DNA from: Xanthomonas hortorum
GTDB lineage: Bacteria > Pseudomonadota > Gammaproteobacteria > Xanthomonadales > Xanthomonadaceae
Direction: 5' to 3'
NCBI RefSeq assembly: GCF_024339125.1
Contig: NZ_CP101417.1
Location: 2,615,001 to 2,679,000 of the forward strand
DNA: 64,000 bases
Positions 54,375 to 64,000 of the stretch are shown here, one piece after another. The notes under the pieces were generated by a model. The model worked only from the letters and a program-made list of their open reading frames with translations. It was not told where the DNA came from and searched no databases. The position numbers were made by a program, and so were the translations under genes. Each line of letters starts with the position of its first letter. Positions within the stretch are counted from its first letter, which is position 1.

Positions 54375-54845
54375 TCAGCGACGCCGGCGCTTGAGCAGAT
54401 CGCGTGCCAGCACGCCGACCACGATCAGATTGATTGCCAGTACGCCCCAGGCGGTCCAGCCGGGATGGCGGACGATGGCGTAGATATCGAATGGCAGATA
54501 GATGGCCGCCGACAGGCAGCCCAATACCGAGGCCCATGCCTTGGCACGCCACAACCCCCAGGCTTCCACGACGTGTAGCAGGCCGTAGGCCAGCATGGCG
54601 GCAGCGGCCAGATGGACAGCGTCGGGACTGATGGTCTTGAGCAACGACGGCAGTGCGCCGTGGTCGGGATCCAGACTAAACCGGCGGATCAGGGTACTGA
54701 CCGCGTTTTGCAGCGGGAGCGGGCCCAGAATTTCCAGGCCCGTCGCCGCCAACAGCGCAAGCGTCCCTTTGACCGCCTCTAGCAAGGCGATCACATGCAG
54801 CCCCGGATGCGCACGCGGATCCGGGCTGTAGGGTTTGTTGCTCAC
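54375..54845 (-). CDS. DUF2127 family membrane protein
   Basis: 156 residues and four membrane helices with the DUF2127 pattern GLHVIALLEAVKG near the start and VEAWGLWRAKAWASVLGCLSAAIYLPFDIYAI in the second half; basic C-terminus LLKRRRR. Function unknown in the family. 90 bp upstream of the amidase on the same strand and 21 bp downstream of typA. Confidence 0.85.
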   Translation of the reverse strand: MSNKPYSPDPRAHPGLHVIALLEAVKGTLALLAATGLEILGPLPLQNAVSTLIRRFSLDPDHGALPSLLKTISPDAVHLAAAAMLAYGLLHVVEAWGLWRAKAWASVLGCLSAAIYLPFDIYAIVRHPGWTAWGVLAINLIVVGVLARDLLKRRRR

Positions 54846-54866
54846 GACCGTGGGCTAACCAGCAAC

Positions 54867-56696
54867 TCAGCCCGAACGGCCGGAGCGCTTACGATCACTT
54901 TCGGTCAGGCCCTTCTTGCGCAGGCGGATTTCCTTCGGGGTGACTTCAACCAGCTCGTCGTCCTCGATGAAGTCCAGTGCCTGCTCCAGCGTGTACTTGA
55001 TCGCCGGGGTCAGCTTGATCGCATCGTCCTTGCCCGAGGCGCGCATGTTGGTCAGCGGCTTGGTCTTGATCGCATTGACGGTCAGATCGTTGTCCTTGGA
55101 GTGGATACCGACCAGCTGACCTTCGTACACGTTGTCGCCTTCGGCAGCGAACAGACGGCCACGCTCTTCCAACGGCCCCAGCGCATAGGCCGGGGTGGCG
55201 CCTGCAGCGTTGGCAATCATCACGCCGTTCTGGCGCTTGGCGATCGCGCCCTGTTCCTTCGGACCGTAATGGTCGAACACGTGGAACAGCAGGCCCGAGC
55301 CCTGGGTCAGGGTGCGGAACTCGTTCTGGAAGCCGATCAGACCACGCGCCGGGATCATGTAATCCAGACGCACGCGGCCCTTGCCGTCGGACTCCATGTT
55401 CTTCAGCTGGCCCTTGCGGCTGCCCAGCTTTTCCATCACGCCGCCCTGGTGCTGCTCTTCGATATCGACCACAAGCTGTTCGATCGGCTCCATCTGCTTG
55501 CCGTCGATCTCCTTGATGATCACTTCCGGACGCGACACGGCCAGCTCGTAGCCTTCACGACGCATGTTTTCGATCAGCACCGACAGATGCAGTTCGCCAC
55601 GGCCGGAGACCAGGAACTTGTCGGCGTCGGAACCTTCTTCGACCTTCAGCGCCACGTTGTGCACCTTCTCGCGGTCCAGACGGTCGCGCAGCTGGCGGCT
55701 GGTCAGGAACTTGCCGCCGGACAGGTCCTTGTTGCCGGCGAACGGCGAGTTGTTGACCTGGAAGGTCATCGAGATGGTCGGCTCGTCCACGGTGAGCGGC
55801 GGCAGGCCTTCCGGCGCGTCGAGCGCACACACGGTGTCGGAAATGGTCAGCTCGGACACGCCGGAGATGGCCACGATGTCGCCGGCCTCGGCGGTGTCCT
55901 GCTCGATGCGCTCAAGGCCCAGGAAGCCCAGCACCTGCAGCACCTTGCCCTGACGCTTCTTGCCTTCGCGGTCGATCACGCTGACCGGCATGTTCTTCTT
56001 CAACACGCCGCGCTGGATACGGCCGATGCCGATCACGCCGACGAAGTTGTTGTAATCGAGCTGGCTGATGCGCATCTGGAACGGGCCGTCCGGATCCACG
56101 TCCGGTGCCGACACGTGCTGCATGATCGCTTCGTACAGCGGGGTCATATCGCCGTCGCGCACGCTCGAATCCAGGCTGGCGTAGCCGTTCAATGCAGAGG
56201 TGTAGACGATCGGGAAGTCCAACTGCTCGTCGGTTGCGCCGAGCTTGTCGAACAGGTCGAACACCTGGTCGATCACCCAGTCCGGGCGCGCGCCGGGACG
56301 GTCGATCTTGTTGACCACCACGATCGGCTTGAAGCCCATCGCAAAGGCCTTCTGGGTCACGAAGCGCGTCTGCGGCATCGGGCCGTCCATCGCGTCGACC
56401 AGGATCAGCACCGAGTCCACCATCGACAGCACGCGCTCGACTTCGCCACCGAAGTCGGCGTGTCCCGGGGTGTCGACGATGTTGATGCGGTTGCCGTTCC
56501 AGGTGATGGCCGTGTTCTTGGCCAGGATCGTGATGCCACGTTCCTTTTCCTGATCGTTGCTGTCCATCACACGCTCAGCCAACACGGTGCGTTCGGACAG
56601 GGTGCCGGACTGCTTCAGCAGGCAGTCGACGAGGGTGGTCTTGCCATGGTCGACGTGCGCGACGATGGCGATATTGCGGAGTTTTTCGATGGACAT
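54867..56696 (-). CDS. typA: GTP-binding protein TypA/BipA
   Basis: Ribosome-associated EF-G-like GTPase needed for growth under stress and for late 50S assembly. 609 residues. G1 AHVDHGKTT (13-21), G3 DTPGHADF, G4 [11 protein letters not shown], beta barrel, and the typical C-terminal [22 protein letters not shown] and [20 protein letters not shown]-like block. ATG start with leader of about 40 bases from the predicted promoter. Confidence 0.97.
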   Translation of the reverse strand: MSIEKLRNIAIVAHVDHGKTTLVDCLLKQSGTLSERTVLAERVMDSNDQEKERGITILAKNTAITWNGNRINIVDTPGHADFGGEVERVLSMVDSVLILVDAMDGPMPQTRFVTQKAFAMGFKPIVVVNKIDRPGARPDWVIDQVFDLFDKLGATDEQLDFPIVYTSALNGYASLDSSVRDGDMTPLYEAIMQHVSAPDVDPDGPFQMRISQLDYNNFVGVIGIGRIQRGVLKKNMPVSVIDREGKKRQGKVLQVLGFLGLERIEQDTAEAGDIVAISGVSELTISDTVCALDAPEGLPPLTVDEPTISMTFQVNNSPFAGNKDLSGGKFLTSRQLRDRLDREKVHNVALKVEEGSDADKFLVSGRGELHLSVLIENMRREGYELAVSRPEVIIKEIDGKQMEPIEQLVVDIEEQHQGGVMEKLGSRKGQLKNMESDGKGRVRLDYMIPARGLIGFQNEFRTLTQGSGLLFHVFDHYGPKEQGAIAKRQNGVMIANAAGATPAYALGPLEERGRLFAAEGDNVYEGQLVGIHSKDNDLTVNAIKTKPLTNMRASGKDDAIKLTPAIKYTLEQALDFIEDDELVEVTPKEIRLRKKGLTESDRKRSGRSG

Positions 56697-56744
56697 GCGG
56701 AAAGGGCCCCTGTCTGGCGCCAGTCTTGAGAAGGTAAGCCCGAC

Positions 56745-56750
56745 ATTATA
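56745..56750 (-). promoter_or_regulatory. typA promoter -10
   Basis: On the minus strand this is a consensus TATAAT about 48 bp before the typA ATG. The -35 position is poor (CAACGG or GCAACG with 17-18 bp spacing). Confidence 0.55.
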
Positions 56751-56866
56751 GCGGTTTCGTTGCCGTGCCGTTGCGCCCGGCCGTCAGATGGTTCAAGACG
56801 CCCATTCAGCTTGCTGTGCACCCCCCGACAATGGTCGTACGTCTGCACGGCCGGCTGCACGCCCGG

Positions 56867-56892
56867 GTGTATTCTAATGGGCTGTCATACAC
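56867..56892 (+). promoter_or_regulatory. ppiB upstream inverted repeat
   Basis: GTGTAT and ATACAC are 6-bp inverted repeats 14 bases apart, enclosing TCTAAT, a possible -10, 22-47 bp before the ppiB start. It might be an operator or just a hairpin; no -35 is clear. Confidence 0.3.
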
Positions 56893-56914
56893 CCTGAAAC
56901 CTGCAAGGATTTCC

Positions 56915-57409
56915 ATGTCCCTGATTGCCCATTTCGACACCACCCGCGGCCCGATCGTGGTTGAGCTGTTCGCCGACAAGGCCCCGCTGACCGTTGCCAA
57001 CTTCGTCAACCTGGTCCAGCGCGGTTTCTACGACGGCCTGAGCTTCCACCGCGTCATCGCCGACTTCATGATCCAGGGCGGCTGCCCGGAAGGCTCCGGC
57101 CGCGGCGGCCCGGGCTATCGTTTCGAAGATGAAGCCAACAACGGCGTCGGTCACGACCGCGGCGTGCTGTCCATGGCCAATGCCGGCCCCAACACCAACG
57201 GCAGCCAGTTCTTCATCACCCATGTCGCCACCAACTGGCTGGACGGCAAGCACACCGTGTTCGGCAAGGTCACCCAGGGCCTGGACGTGGTCGATGCGGT
57301 CGCCCAGGGCGATGTGATCAACAAGGTGACGATCGAAGGCGATACCGACGCCGTGCTGGCCGCCAAGGCCGACCGCGTCGCGGAGTGGAACAAGATCCTC
57401 GCCGCCTGA
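56915..57409 (+). CDS. ppiB: Peptidyl-prolyl cis-trans isomerase, cyclophilin type
   Basis: Cytoplasmic cyclophilin, 164 residues without signal peptide. Catalytic Arg in [13 protein letters not shown], also GSQFFITH and the binding-site Trp/His region [16 protein letters not shown] 56915 after AAGGA. Upstream in-frame ORF extension is rejected. Confidence 0.95.
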   Translation: MSLIAHFDTTRGPIVVELFADKAPLTVANFVNLVQRGFYDGLSFHRVIADFMIQGGCPEGSGRGGPGYRFEDEANNGVGHDRGVLSMANAGPNTNGSQFFITHVATNWLDGKHTVFGKVTQGLDVVDAVAQGDVINKVTIEGDTDAVLAAKADRVAEWNKILAA

Positions 57410-57419
57410 TGTCTTTCCC

Positions 57420-57446
57420 CGAACGGCCGCCAAGTGCGGCCGTTCG
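57420..57446 (+). terminator. Hairpin between ppiB and mdh
   Basis: CGAACGGCCGC-caagt-GCGGCCGTTCG, perfect 11-bp stem 10 bases after the ppiB stop; followed by CTTGTC, not a strong T-run. Confidence 0.6.
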
Positions 57447-57510
57447 CTTGTCACTGCGCGCCGCCAGGCCTTGCGCCACGCCAGCGTGCACCTCCACCCA
57501 CGTTTTTTAG

Positions 57511-58512
<1,002 letters not shown>

Positions 58513-58533
58513 GTTTTGCTTTAGGTTGTAACG

Positions 58534-58562
58534 AAAACGCCGGGCAGTGCCCGGCGTTTTTT
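58534..58562 (+). terminator. Intrinsic terminator of mdh
   Basis: AAAACGCCGGGC-agt-GCCCGGCGTTTT, perfect 12-bp stem including A/T runs and a six-base T-run. Can work from both strands, though gst ends 124 bp further on. Confidence 0.93.
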
Positions 58563-58685
58563 ATGCGTCGCGTAAGTGATGCGTTGCGTTGTGGCGCCAA
58601 AAATCAATCACGCACGTCGATGGTGGACTCTCCGTGCGGTAGGTGCTGCCGCCGCACTCTGATCAACTCGCGCGATGCGATCGGC

Positions 58686-59300
58686 TTACGCCAGACCTTC
58701 GGCCTTCAATGCGGCCTGCACATCGGCATCGGCCAGCATGCGCTGCACGAACGCATCCAGTGCATTCAAGCCACTCAGATTCACGCCGACCTTCTGCGCC
58801 CACAACAAAGTCACGAACAGATACGCATCGGCACCGGTATGGGTGTCGCTGGCCAGCCAGGTACGATCCTGCAGATGCGTGTTGGCACGTTCGTACAAGG
58901 TGCGCAACTTGCTGCGTGCGTCGTCGTGGCTGCGCGCAAGCAGTGCGTCGTCTTGCAGATACGCAGTGCTGCCGAAGATCGGCTTGAATGTCGGATGCAC
59001 ATCGGCATTGGCGAAGGCGATCCAGCGATTGATCTCGGCGCGGCTGCGCGCAGTGCCGTCGCCGGACAGACCGGTAAGCGGTGCGATGTCGGCGATGTAG
59101 TTGAGGATGGCCGCGTTCTGATTCAACGCCCAATCGTCGACCACCAACAGCGGAACCGCGCCGGCCGGATTCAGGCGCAGATACTCGGGGGACTTCATCG
59201 TGGCGGCATCGACAACGGTCAACTCGAACGGCAGGCCCGACCAGCGCAACACGATGTGATCTGCCAGCGAGCACGCGCCGGGCTTGGTGTACAGCTTCAT
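58686..59300 (-). CDS. gst: Glutathione S-transferase, beta-like
   Basis: 204 residues. N-terminal thioredoxin-fold domain with MKLYTKPGACSLADHIVL, where Cys10 is the beta-class active-site Cys, and cis-Pro in GAVPLLVVDD; C-terminal helical domain. Similar in layout to E. coli GstA. Likely a cytosolic detoxification enzyme; substrate unknown. Confidence 0.9.
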   Translation of the reverse strand: MKLYTKPGACSLADHIVLRWSGLPFELTVVDAATMKSPEYLRLNPAGAVPLLVVDDWALNQNAAILNYIADIAPLTGLSGDGTARSRAEINRWIAFANADVHPTFKPIFGSTAYLQDDALLARSHDDARSKLRTLYERANTHLQDRTWLASDTHTGADAYLFVTLLWAQKVGVNLSGLNALDAFVQRMLADADVQAALKAEGLA

Positions 59301-59366
59301 AGGAATTCCACGCGAGAACGAAGGCGCAAGCTTAGCGGCAACGCATGCGCGCGTGCGTGGAAGGAG

Positions 59367-59828
59367 TCAGGATGCAGTGCGTGGACGCAGCTTCTGCACG
59401 CGATAGAACGTGTGGTCGCCGATGGTGGCAACCTGATACGCATTGCGCCAGCTGGGGCTCGCAATCGCGCTGGCGGCAAAGTGGCTCGCGCCTGGCACGA
59501 TCTCTTTGCGTTGGCCTACCGGTAACGCCCAGTTGCGCTCTGCGGCCAATGCCACACCTAACGCCTTGTTCCAGGCATCGTCATTCTTGAGCTGAGTTCC
59601 CGGTGACACGATGGTCGGCGCGAACTGCTTGCGCGCGGTGACCACCTGACACATCGAATCGCCCCACAAACCACTGTCCAGACGACGCAACGCGACTTCT
59701 GCAACGGCTTGTTGGCCACGCAAGGTCTGGTCGCGTGCTTCCAGGTATACGGTGGTACTCAAACACAACGAATCTGCAGCCGGCTGCGGCAATAATTGCG
59801 ACAGCCAAAGTATCCAAGCCAGTTTCAT
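59367..59828 (-). CDS. Exported SleB-like cell wall hydrolase
   Basis: 153 residues from the ATG at 59828, which has AAGGAG 6 bp upstream; a longer ORF to 59870 lacks a site. N-terminal signal peptide (MKLAWILWLSQLLPQPAADS). The segment CLSTTVYLEARDQTLRGQQAVAEVALRR carries the Glu expected in the Hydrolase_2/SleB family, and later CQVV, KQFAP and ASHFA fit the family. Probably cleaves peptidoglycan in the periplasm. Small relative to spore SleB enzymes. Confidence 0.8.
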   Translation of the reverse strand: MKLAWILWLSQLLPQPAADSLCLSTTVYLEARDQTLRGQQAVAEVALRRLDSGLWGDSMCQVVTARKQFAPTIVSPGTQLKNDDAWNKALGVALAAERNWALPVGQRKEIVPGASHFAASAIASPSWRNAYQVATIGDHTFYRVQKLRPRTAS

Positions 59829-60601
59829 AGAACTCCTTGCTCCGTATGGGCCGATCCGCAGGCCATCCAAAGTGGATGCACCAGTGCGAATGGCTTGGCG
59901 TCATGGGGAGGCGACCTGCCAAGGGCCGCCAAGTCTCCGGCGAAAGACACATCTGCCGAAGGTGCCCACCAAATGCGGTGGGTCAAAAAGTTGGCGCAAG
60001 GTAGGCGGCGATCACATAATCCCTGCTGAATGGGCAGGGTTGACGCGCGTGATTGCCTGCTGTGTCTAGTGCTTCGCTGGATGAGAGCTTTGCGATGCAA
60101 CATTGAGATGCGTCGCATCGATGTAGCGACTGCACATATTGAAATTTAGAACTGCGCGATACGCATGCGATATGTGGCAAGTGTGCAGGGTGATTGTCTT
60201 GCGTTGCATGCATGAAAAAGTGCGTATACCGCAACAAATGTGTTCTGCGCTACACGCCATCATCACTTGCTAGTGTGCTTGAACGCCGACTTCAGGCGCG
60301 TTGATGACGTATCGAGATGTGCAGACCGGTGTACTTAACGCAATGGTCCGCACATGGCTTGCATTGATAGCTTCGCGCAGATGTATCAGTGTCGGCAACG
60401 GACGACGATGTTTTGTTAGCCGTTCTAATTCGCTGCAGTTTTGAACTCATCGTGCGTATTGAATGAGACGCTTCAATTCAGCGTGGCGCAGAAGATTTTT
60501 GTGCATCTACTGCATGCAGTGCGATTGCTGGTGCGCATCATTGCAATCAGCGAAAAACGTCATGCGCAATCGCTGAAGCTCTTGCTGCGTTATCGAGACG
60601 A
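59829..60601. other. Long intergenic region, AT-richer
   Basis: 773 bp with no supported gene. Base composition is more AT-rich than the flanks from about 60050 to 60600. It includes a CCCACC/GGTGGG hairpin (about 59967-59984), an imperfect AACGCC/GGCGCGTT hairpin at about 60282-60304, and a solo MITE-end-like sequence at 60412-60430. An ORF at 60441-60749 has a TTG start and runs into the MFS gene and is rejected. Confidence 0.55.
60412..60430 (+). repeat. Solo copy of the GTTTTGTTAGCC end motif
   Basis: GTTTTGTTAGCCGTTCTAA matches the right end of the MITE-like element at 62038-62188 at 17 of 19 positions, but no matching left end lies upstream in this window. Probably a degraded or one-ended copy. 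Confidence 0.45.
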
Positions 60602-61912
60602 TTACACGTGGCCCGAAGGCAGCGCTGCTGCGACAGATCGGCGTTTTCCAGACATCACAAAGGTGCTGCCGGCCCAGGCGATCAACACGCACAGCACACC
60701 GCAAATCATCGGACCCAATGCCATTGCCCACGCCAGATGCGCGTTGTGACCAGAGCGATAGTCGGATGCGCCAAGTAGCAATCCGATCAATGCACTGCCT
60801 GCTGCCAATGCAAGTTGGGCGGTGGCGGTGAGTGCGGCAAATCCGCGCGCCTGCTGTGCTGGGCCGTGGCGCGAGGCGAGTTCTGCATGCCGTGCCCAGA
60901 CCCATTGCCCGGCACTGCCCGCCGCCAGACCCATGCCGAAGGCCAGGCTGGCATCCAGCACGGTGTGGCGAGAGACAGCCATGGCGAACACCAGCCCAAG
61001 TGCGGCCAACGCCGCTCCGCTGACGCCTAGTCGACGCATTGCCACAGTCGGCCAGCGGGCAGCCAAGGGCTGCACGACGACGCTGCCAAGCGCATAGGCA
61101 ATCAACACCGCGCTACCCCATCCCGCCGAGCCCATACGCGACTGCGCCAGATACGGCGCCAATTTGGTAAATGTCGGCAGTGCCAACGCCAGTGCTGCGA
61201 TGACAGCCAACGGCAGCAACTGATCGCGCTGCCATCGTGGTGCAGATGGCGGCGCTGGAGCGCCTGCAAGCACGTGTGCGTGGCGCTGCAGCGTCTGCCG
61301 TAACCACCACGCCGATAGCAGGGCAACGCTGCCGGACAGCGCGACGATCATCAACGCTGTGGATGCGGCGGCGTGCGTGCCGTCTTTCAGTAGCAGGCCG
61401 ATCGCTGCGCTGACCAGCAACGCGGCCAGCCCGCTCCCGATCAGACGCAGCGCACTGACGCCGCGCGCGCCATGCCAAGGCCAGTGGGCCAATCCCAACA
61501 AGGTGTTCTGTGCCACGTCGCCGATTGCATATGCGGCGCGAAACGGCAGGCTGAGCAGCAGGACGCTGATCAAGCGGATATCGGGCGGAAATGCCGGCGT
61601 GACAAAGACCAACGACAAGGCGACAGCTGCTAGCGCAATGCCGCGCCATTGCGACCGCCCAGCCCACGCCAGGCTGGCGCCGGCACTCCAGCGCTTCGCT
61701 GCGAACACGCCCATCACTGCGCTCACGACCAGGCCGCCGGCGACCGAGACGCCGGCCGCAATCGCGCCCAGTCCGACGTATTCGGTCAACGCAAAAATCA
61801 GCAGCAATTCTGCGGTGTACCAGAGCAGGCTCTTGCCGAAATGCGCCGCAGCGTAGGCCAGCAACGCTGCGGGCGGGAGGGTAGGCGGCGATGCAGTCCG
61901 GGTCGATGGCAT
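60602..61912 (-). CDS. Major facilitator superfamily transporter
   Basis: 436 residues from ATG 61912; the ORF is open further up to 62023 but those residues are polar and not conserved in appearance. About twelve hydrophobic segments; the loop between helices 2 and 3 has VFAAKRWSAGASL, and a central loop near residue 220 separates the halves. Substrate not recognisable. No partner genes are adjacent. Confidence 0.75.
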   Translation of the reverse strand: MPSTRTASPPTLPPAALLAYAAAHFGKSLLWYTAELLLIFALTEYVGLGAIAAGVSVAGGLVVSAVMGVFAAKRWSAGASLAWAGRSQWRGIALAAVALSLVFVTPAFPPDIRLISVLLLSLPFRAAYAIGDVAQNTLLGLAHWPWHGARGVSALRLIGSGLAALLVSAAIGLLLKDGTHAAASTALMIVALSGSVALLSAWWLRQTLQRHAHVLAGAPAPPSAPRWQRDQLLPLAVIAALALALPTFTKLAPYLAQSRMGSAGWGSAVLIAYALGSVVVQPLAARWPTVAMRRLGVSGAALAALGLVFAMAVSRHTVLDASLAFGMGLAAGSAGQWVWARHAELASRHGPAQQARGFAALTATAQLALAAGSALIGLLLGASDYRSGHNAHLAWAMALGPMICGVLCVLIAWAGSTFVMSGKRRSVAAALPSGHV

Positions 61913-62362
61913 GCCGGGTTTATAGCCGAGCCGCGCGACAGAAAAAAGAATGTACCGAGCATGCTCCGACCAGCGGCGTACCCGGTGGTGTCGCGCTGTT
62001 GATGGCAGCGTCGACGCCGGCACCGATCTGTCCCTGTCTAAGAGTGGCTAACAAAGCGACTGCGCTCACCGCCACGCGGGTGCGGCCGGTGCTCGGCATC
62101 GGCATGTACCACTCGTACACTGCGGTTCTGAGCGCGCCATCCACGCCCACCTGACGACTGCTCGCTACGTTTTGTTAGCCGCTTTAAGGCGCCCGCGCGT
62201 GCACTTGCGCAAGCGTCTGCCGAGCAGGCCGGCGGTTGCCTTAAAGACCGCCGATATCAGCATCGAAGTGAAACCAATGCGGCTCTCTTGCAGACGCACA
62301 AACCCGCTCTGGCGTTGTAATGAAGAACGGCTGTAGCTTCTACGACATCGCGTGCAAGCGCG
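61913..62362. other. Intergenic region holding a MITE-like element
   Basis: 450 bp without a supported gene between the MFS gene and the fadH stop. It holds the 151-bp element at 62038-62188, a GCTTTAAGGC/GCCTTAAAG inverted repeat (62181-62246) and a GGCGGT/ACCGCC hairpin just beside it that could end fadH transcription. Confidence 0.6.
62038..62188. mobile_element. MITE-like element
   Basis: 151 bp bounded by 18-bp terminal inverted repeats, CTAAGAGTGGCTAACAAA at the left and CTTAAAGCGGCTAACAAA (read inward from the right), identical at 15 of 18 positions including the inner ten. No transposase. The interior has several GC-rich palindromic stretches and one short open frame without features of a gene. 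No clear target duplication. Confidence 0.6.
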
Positions 62363-64000
62363 TTACAAGGTTGCCGCCAACCGGCACGCCTGATTGATCG
62401 CACGCTTGGCATCCAGTTCGGCGGCAACATCCGCACCGCCGATCAGATGCGGTTGCTGCCCATTGGCCTGCAGCGCGGCAAGCAGCTCGCGACGCGGTTC
62501 CTGCCCGGCGCAGACCACCACGGTGCCGACATCGAGCAATTGCTCGGTGCCTTCCACGCGGATCCGCAGACCGGCATCGTCAACGCCCAGATACTCCACG
62601 CCGCCGAGCATCTTGACGCCCTTGGCCTTGAGCGTGGCGCGGTGGATCCAGCCGGTGGTCTTGCCCAGACGCGCGCCGGGTTTGCCGGGGCTGCGCTGCA
62701 GCAGCCAGACCTGACGGGCAGGGCGCTCGGGTTGCGGTTTGGCCAACGCGCCGCGTGTTTCGAAGCTGGGGTCCACGCCCCATTCGGCCATCCAGCGTGC
62801 CGGATCCAGCGATGGCGAGACGCCTTCGTGCACCAGAAATTCGCCGACATCGAAACCGATTCCCCCGGCGCCGATGATGGCGACCTTCTCGGCCGCTACA
62901 TGGCGGCCCAGCACGACGTCCAGGTAATTGACCACCATCGGATGATCGGCACCGGGGAAGTCCACCTTGCGCGGCTCGATGCCGGTGGCCAGCACGATCT
63001 CATCGAAGGCCTTGAGGTCGTCCGCCTGCACGCGTGTCTGCAACCGCAGCGCTACGCCGGTGGCTTCGATACGGTGTCCGAAATAGCGCAGCGTCTCGTT
63101 GAATTCTTCCTTGCCCGGGATGCGCTTGGCGACATTGAATTGCCCGCCGATTTCATCGCTTGCATCGAACAAGGTCACCTGGTGGCCGCGCTCGGCCGCC
63201 ACCGTTGCGCAGGCCAGTCCGGCAGGGCCTGCACCGACCACCGCGATGCGCTTTGGCGTGGTGGTCGGTGTGTAGATCAGCTCGGTTTCGTGCACTGCGC
63301 GTGGGTTTACCAGGCAGCTGGCCAACTTGTTGTCGAACACATGATCCAGGCAGGCCTGGTTGCAGGCGATGCACGTATTGATTGTGTGCGACTGGCCGGC
63401 GCTGGCCTTGTTGGCCCATTGCGGGTCGGCCAACAGTGGGCGCGCCAGCGACACCATGTCGGCTGCGCCGTCGGCCAGGATGCGCTCGGCCACTTCGGGC
63501 ATGTTGATGCGGTTGGTTGCCACCACCGGAATGCGCAGATGCGGCTTGAGCTTGGCGGTCACCCCGGCAAACGCCGCGCGCGGCACCGAGGTGGCGATGG
63601 TCGGGATGCGCGCCTCGTGCCAGCCGATGCCGGAATTGATGATGGTGGCGCCGGCTGCCTCGATTGCCTGCGCCTGCGCCAGGATCTCCTGCCACTGGTT
63701 GCCGTCATCGACCAGATCCACCAGCGACAGCCGATAGATGATGATGAAGTCCGGCCCGCAGGCCTCGCGGATGCGCCGAACGATCTCCACCGCAAAGCGC
63801 ATGCGCTTGGTCGCATCGCCGCCCCAGGCATCGCTGCGCTGGTTGGTGCGCGCGGCGGTGAATTCGTTGATCAGATAGCCTTCGGACCCCATCACTTCCA
63901 CGCCGTCGTAACCGGCCTCGCGCGCCAGCCGCGCCGCGCGCGCATAGGCCGCGATCTGCCGATCCACCGCACGCGCCGACAACGCACGCGGAGTGAATGG
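62363..64000 (-). CDS. fadH: 2,4-dienoyl-CoA reductase (NADPH), 5'-truncated
   Basis: Auxiliary beta-oxidation enzyme that reduces 2,4-dienoyl-CoA. Only the last ~545 codons lie in the window; the start is beyond 64000, as the frame stays open to the edge (PFTPRALSAR...) and the family has about 670 residues. Visible parts: end of the OYE-like FMN barrel (GYDGVEVMGSEGYLINEF, RLSLVDLVDDG), the 4Fe-4S cysteines in CIACNQACLDHVFDNKLASC, and FAD/NADPH domains with VVGAGPAGLACA and IIGAGGIGFD. Confidence 0.93.
   Translation of the reverse strand, partial: PFTPRALSARAVDRQIAAYARAARLAREAGYDGVEVMGSEGYLINEFTAARTNQRSDAWGGDATKRMRFAVEIVRRIREACGPDFIIIYRLSLVDLVDDGNQWQEILAQAQAIEAAGATIINSGIGWHEARIPTIATSVPRAAFAGVTAKLKPHLRIPVVATNRINMPEVAERILADGAADMVSLARPLLADPQWANKASAGQSHTINTCIACNQACLDHVFDNKLASCLVNPRAVHETELIYTPTTTPKRIAVVGAGPAGLACATVAAERGHQVTLFDASDEIGGQFNVAKRIPGKEEFNETLRYFGHRIEATGVALRLQTRVQADDLKAFDEIVLATGIEPRKVDFPGADHPMVVNYLDVVLGRHVAAEKVAIIGAGGIGFDVGEFLVHEGVSPSLDPARWMAEWGVDPSFETRGALAKPQPERPARQVWLLQRSPGKPGARLGKTTGWIHRATLKAKGVKMLGGVEYLGVDDAGLRIRVEGTEQLLDVGTVVVCAGQEPRRELLAALQANGQQPHLIGGADVAAELDAKRAINQACRLAATL

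Noticed and set aside
60441-60749. 102-codon plus-strand ORF in the long intergenic region
   Set aside because: TTG start, no ribosome-binding site, and the second half is antisense to the MFS gene.
61920-62150. 76-codon minus-strand ORF across the MITE-like element
   Set aside because: Most of it is the repeat element itself; no ribosome-binding site. Likely an over-annotated ORF type.

Overview
The window is a chromosomal core segment of a gamma-proteobacterium of the Xanthomonadaceae, almost certainly Xanthomonas. The evidence is the high GC content, intergenic elements built from GGGATTN/AATCCCN heptads, an IS5-family insertion sequence, and a 568-residue TPR/GT41 O-GlcNAc transferase homologue whose His218 and Lys388 fall at the residue numbers described for the X. 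campestris enzyme. Species is not resolved from sequence alone.

Layout. 1-2.6 kb: an unknown membrane-anchored protein, then ppk2 and moaB on the minus strand. 2.6-4.3 kb: an intergenic zone with an IS5-type element flanked by CTAG duplications, a 113-bp T-shaped palindrome and two copies of a REP-like hairpin. 4.3-8.4 kb (minus): hemA-prfA-GT41 with overlapping genes. 8.4-15.4 kb (plus): TPR lipoprotein-pathway partner, lolB, ispE, tRNA-Gln, prs, rplY, pth, ychF. 15.5-17.3 kb: tRNA-Tyr, tRNA-Gly, tRNA-Thr, tuf copy 1 and tRNA-Trp. 17.3-49.2 kb: the translation/transcription supercluster, namely secE-nusG-rplKA-rplJL-rpoBC, str (rpsL, rpsG, fusA, tuf copy 2), S10, spc and alpha operons ending with rpoA-rplQ. 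49.5-64 kb: dsbB, a class II DAHP synthase, an MscS-type channel, a peptide-amidase-like enzyme, a DUF2127 protein, typA/bipA, ppiB, mdh, a GST, a SleB-like hydrolase, an MFS permease and the 5'-truncated fadH running off the right edge.

The genes work mainly as one growth machine: tRNAs, EF-Tu, EF-G, RNA polymerase core subunits, about 30 ribosomal proteins, the SecYE translocon, NusG, RF1, peptidyl-tRNA hydrolase and PRPP/heme/isoprenoid supply. Recognisable sigma-70-like promoters sit before the Tyr-tRNA cluster, rpsL, rpsJ (two in tandem) and rpsM.

No wholly new protein system is evident. The less ordinary signal is in the gaps. Most gaps longer than about 50 bp inside the ribosomal/RNAP clusters hold perfect or near-perfect GC-rich hairpins, several capped by UUCG, GCAA or GAAA tetraloops and some followed by U-tracts. 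The str and S10 leaders begin with matching terminator-like hairpins just after near-identical promoters. A two-hairpin repeat with TCCA loops occurs between tRNA-Gln and prs and again inside the spc operon. A MITE-like element with 18-bp terminal repeats lies beside fadH.
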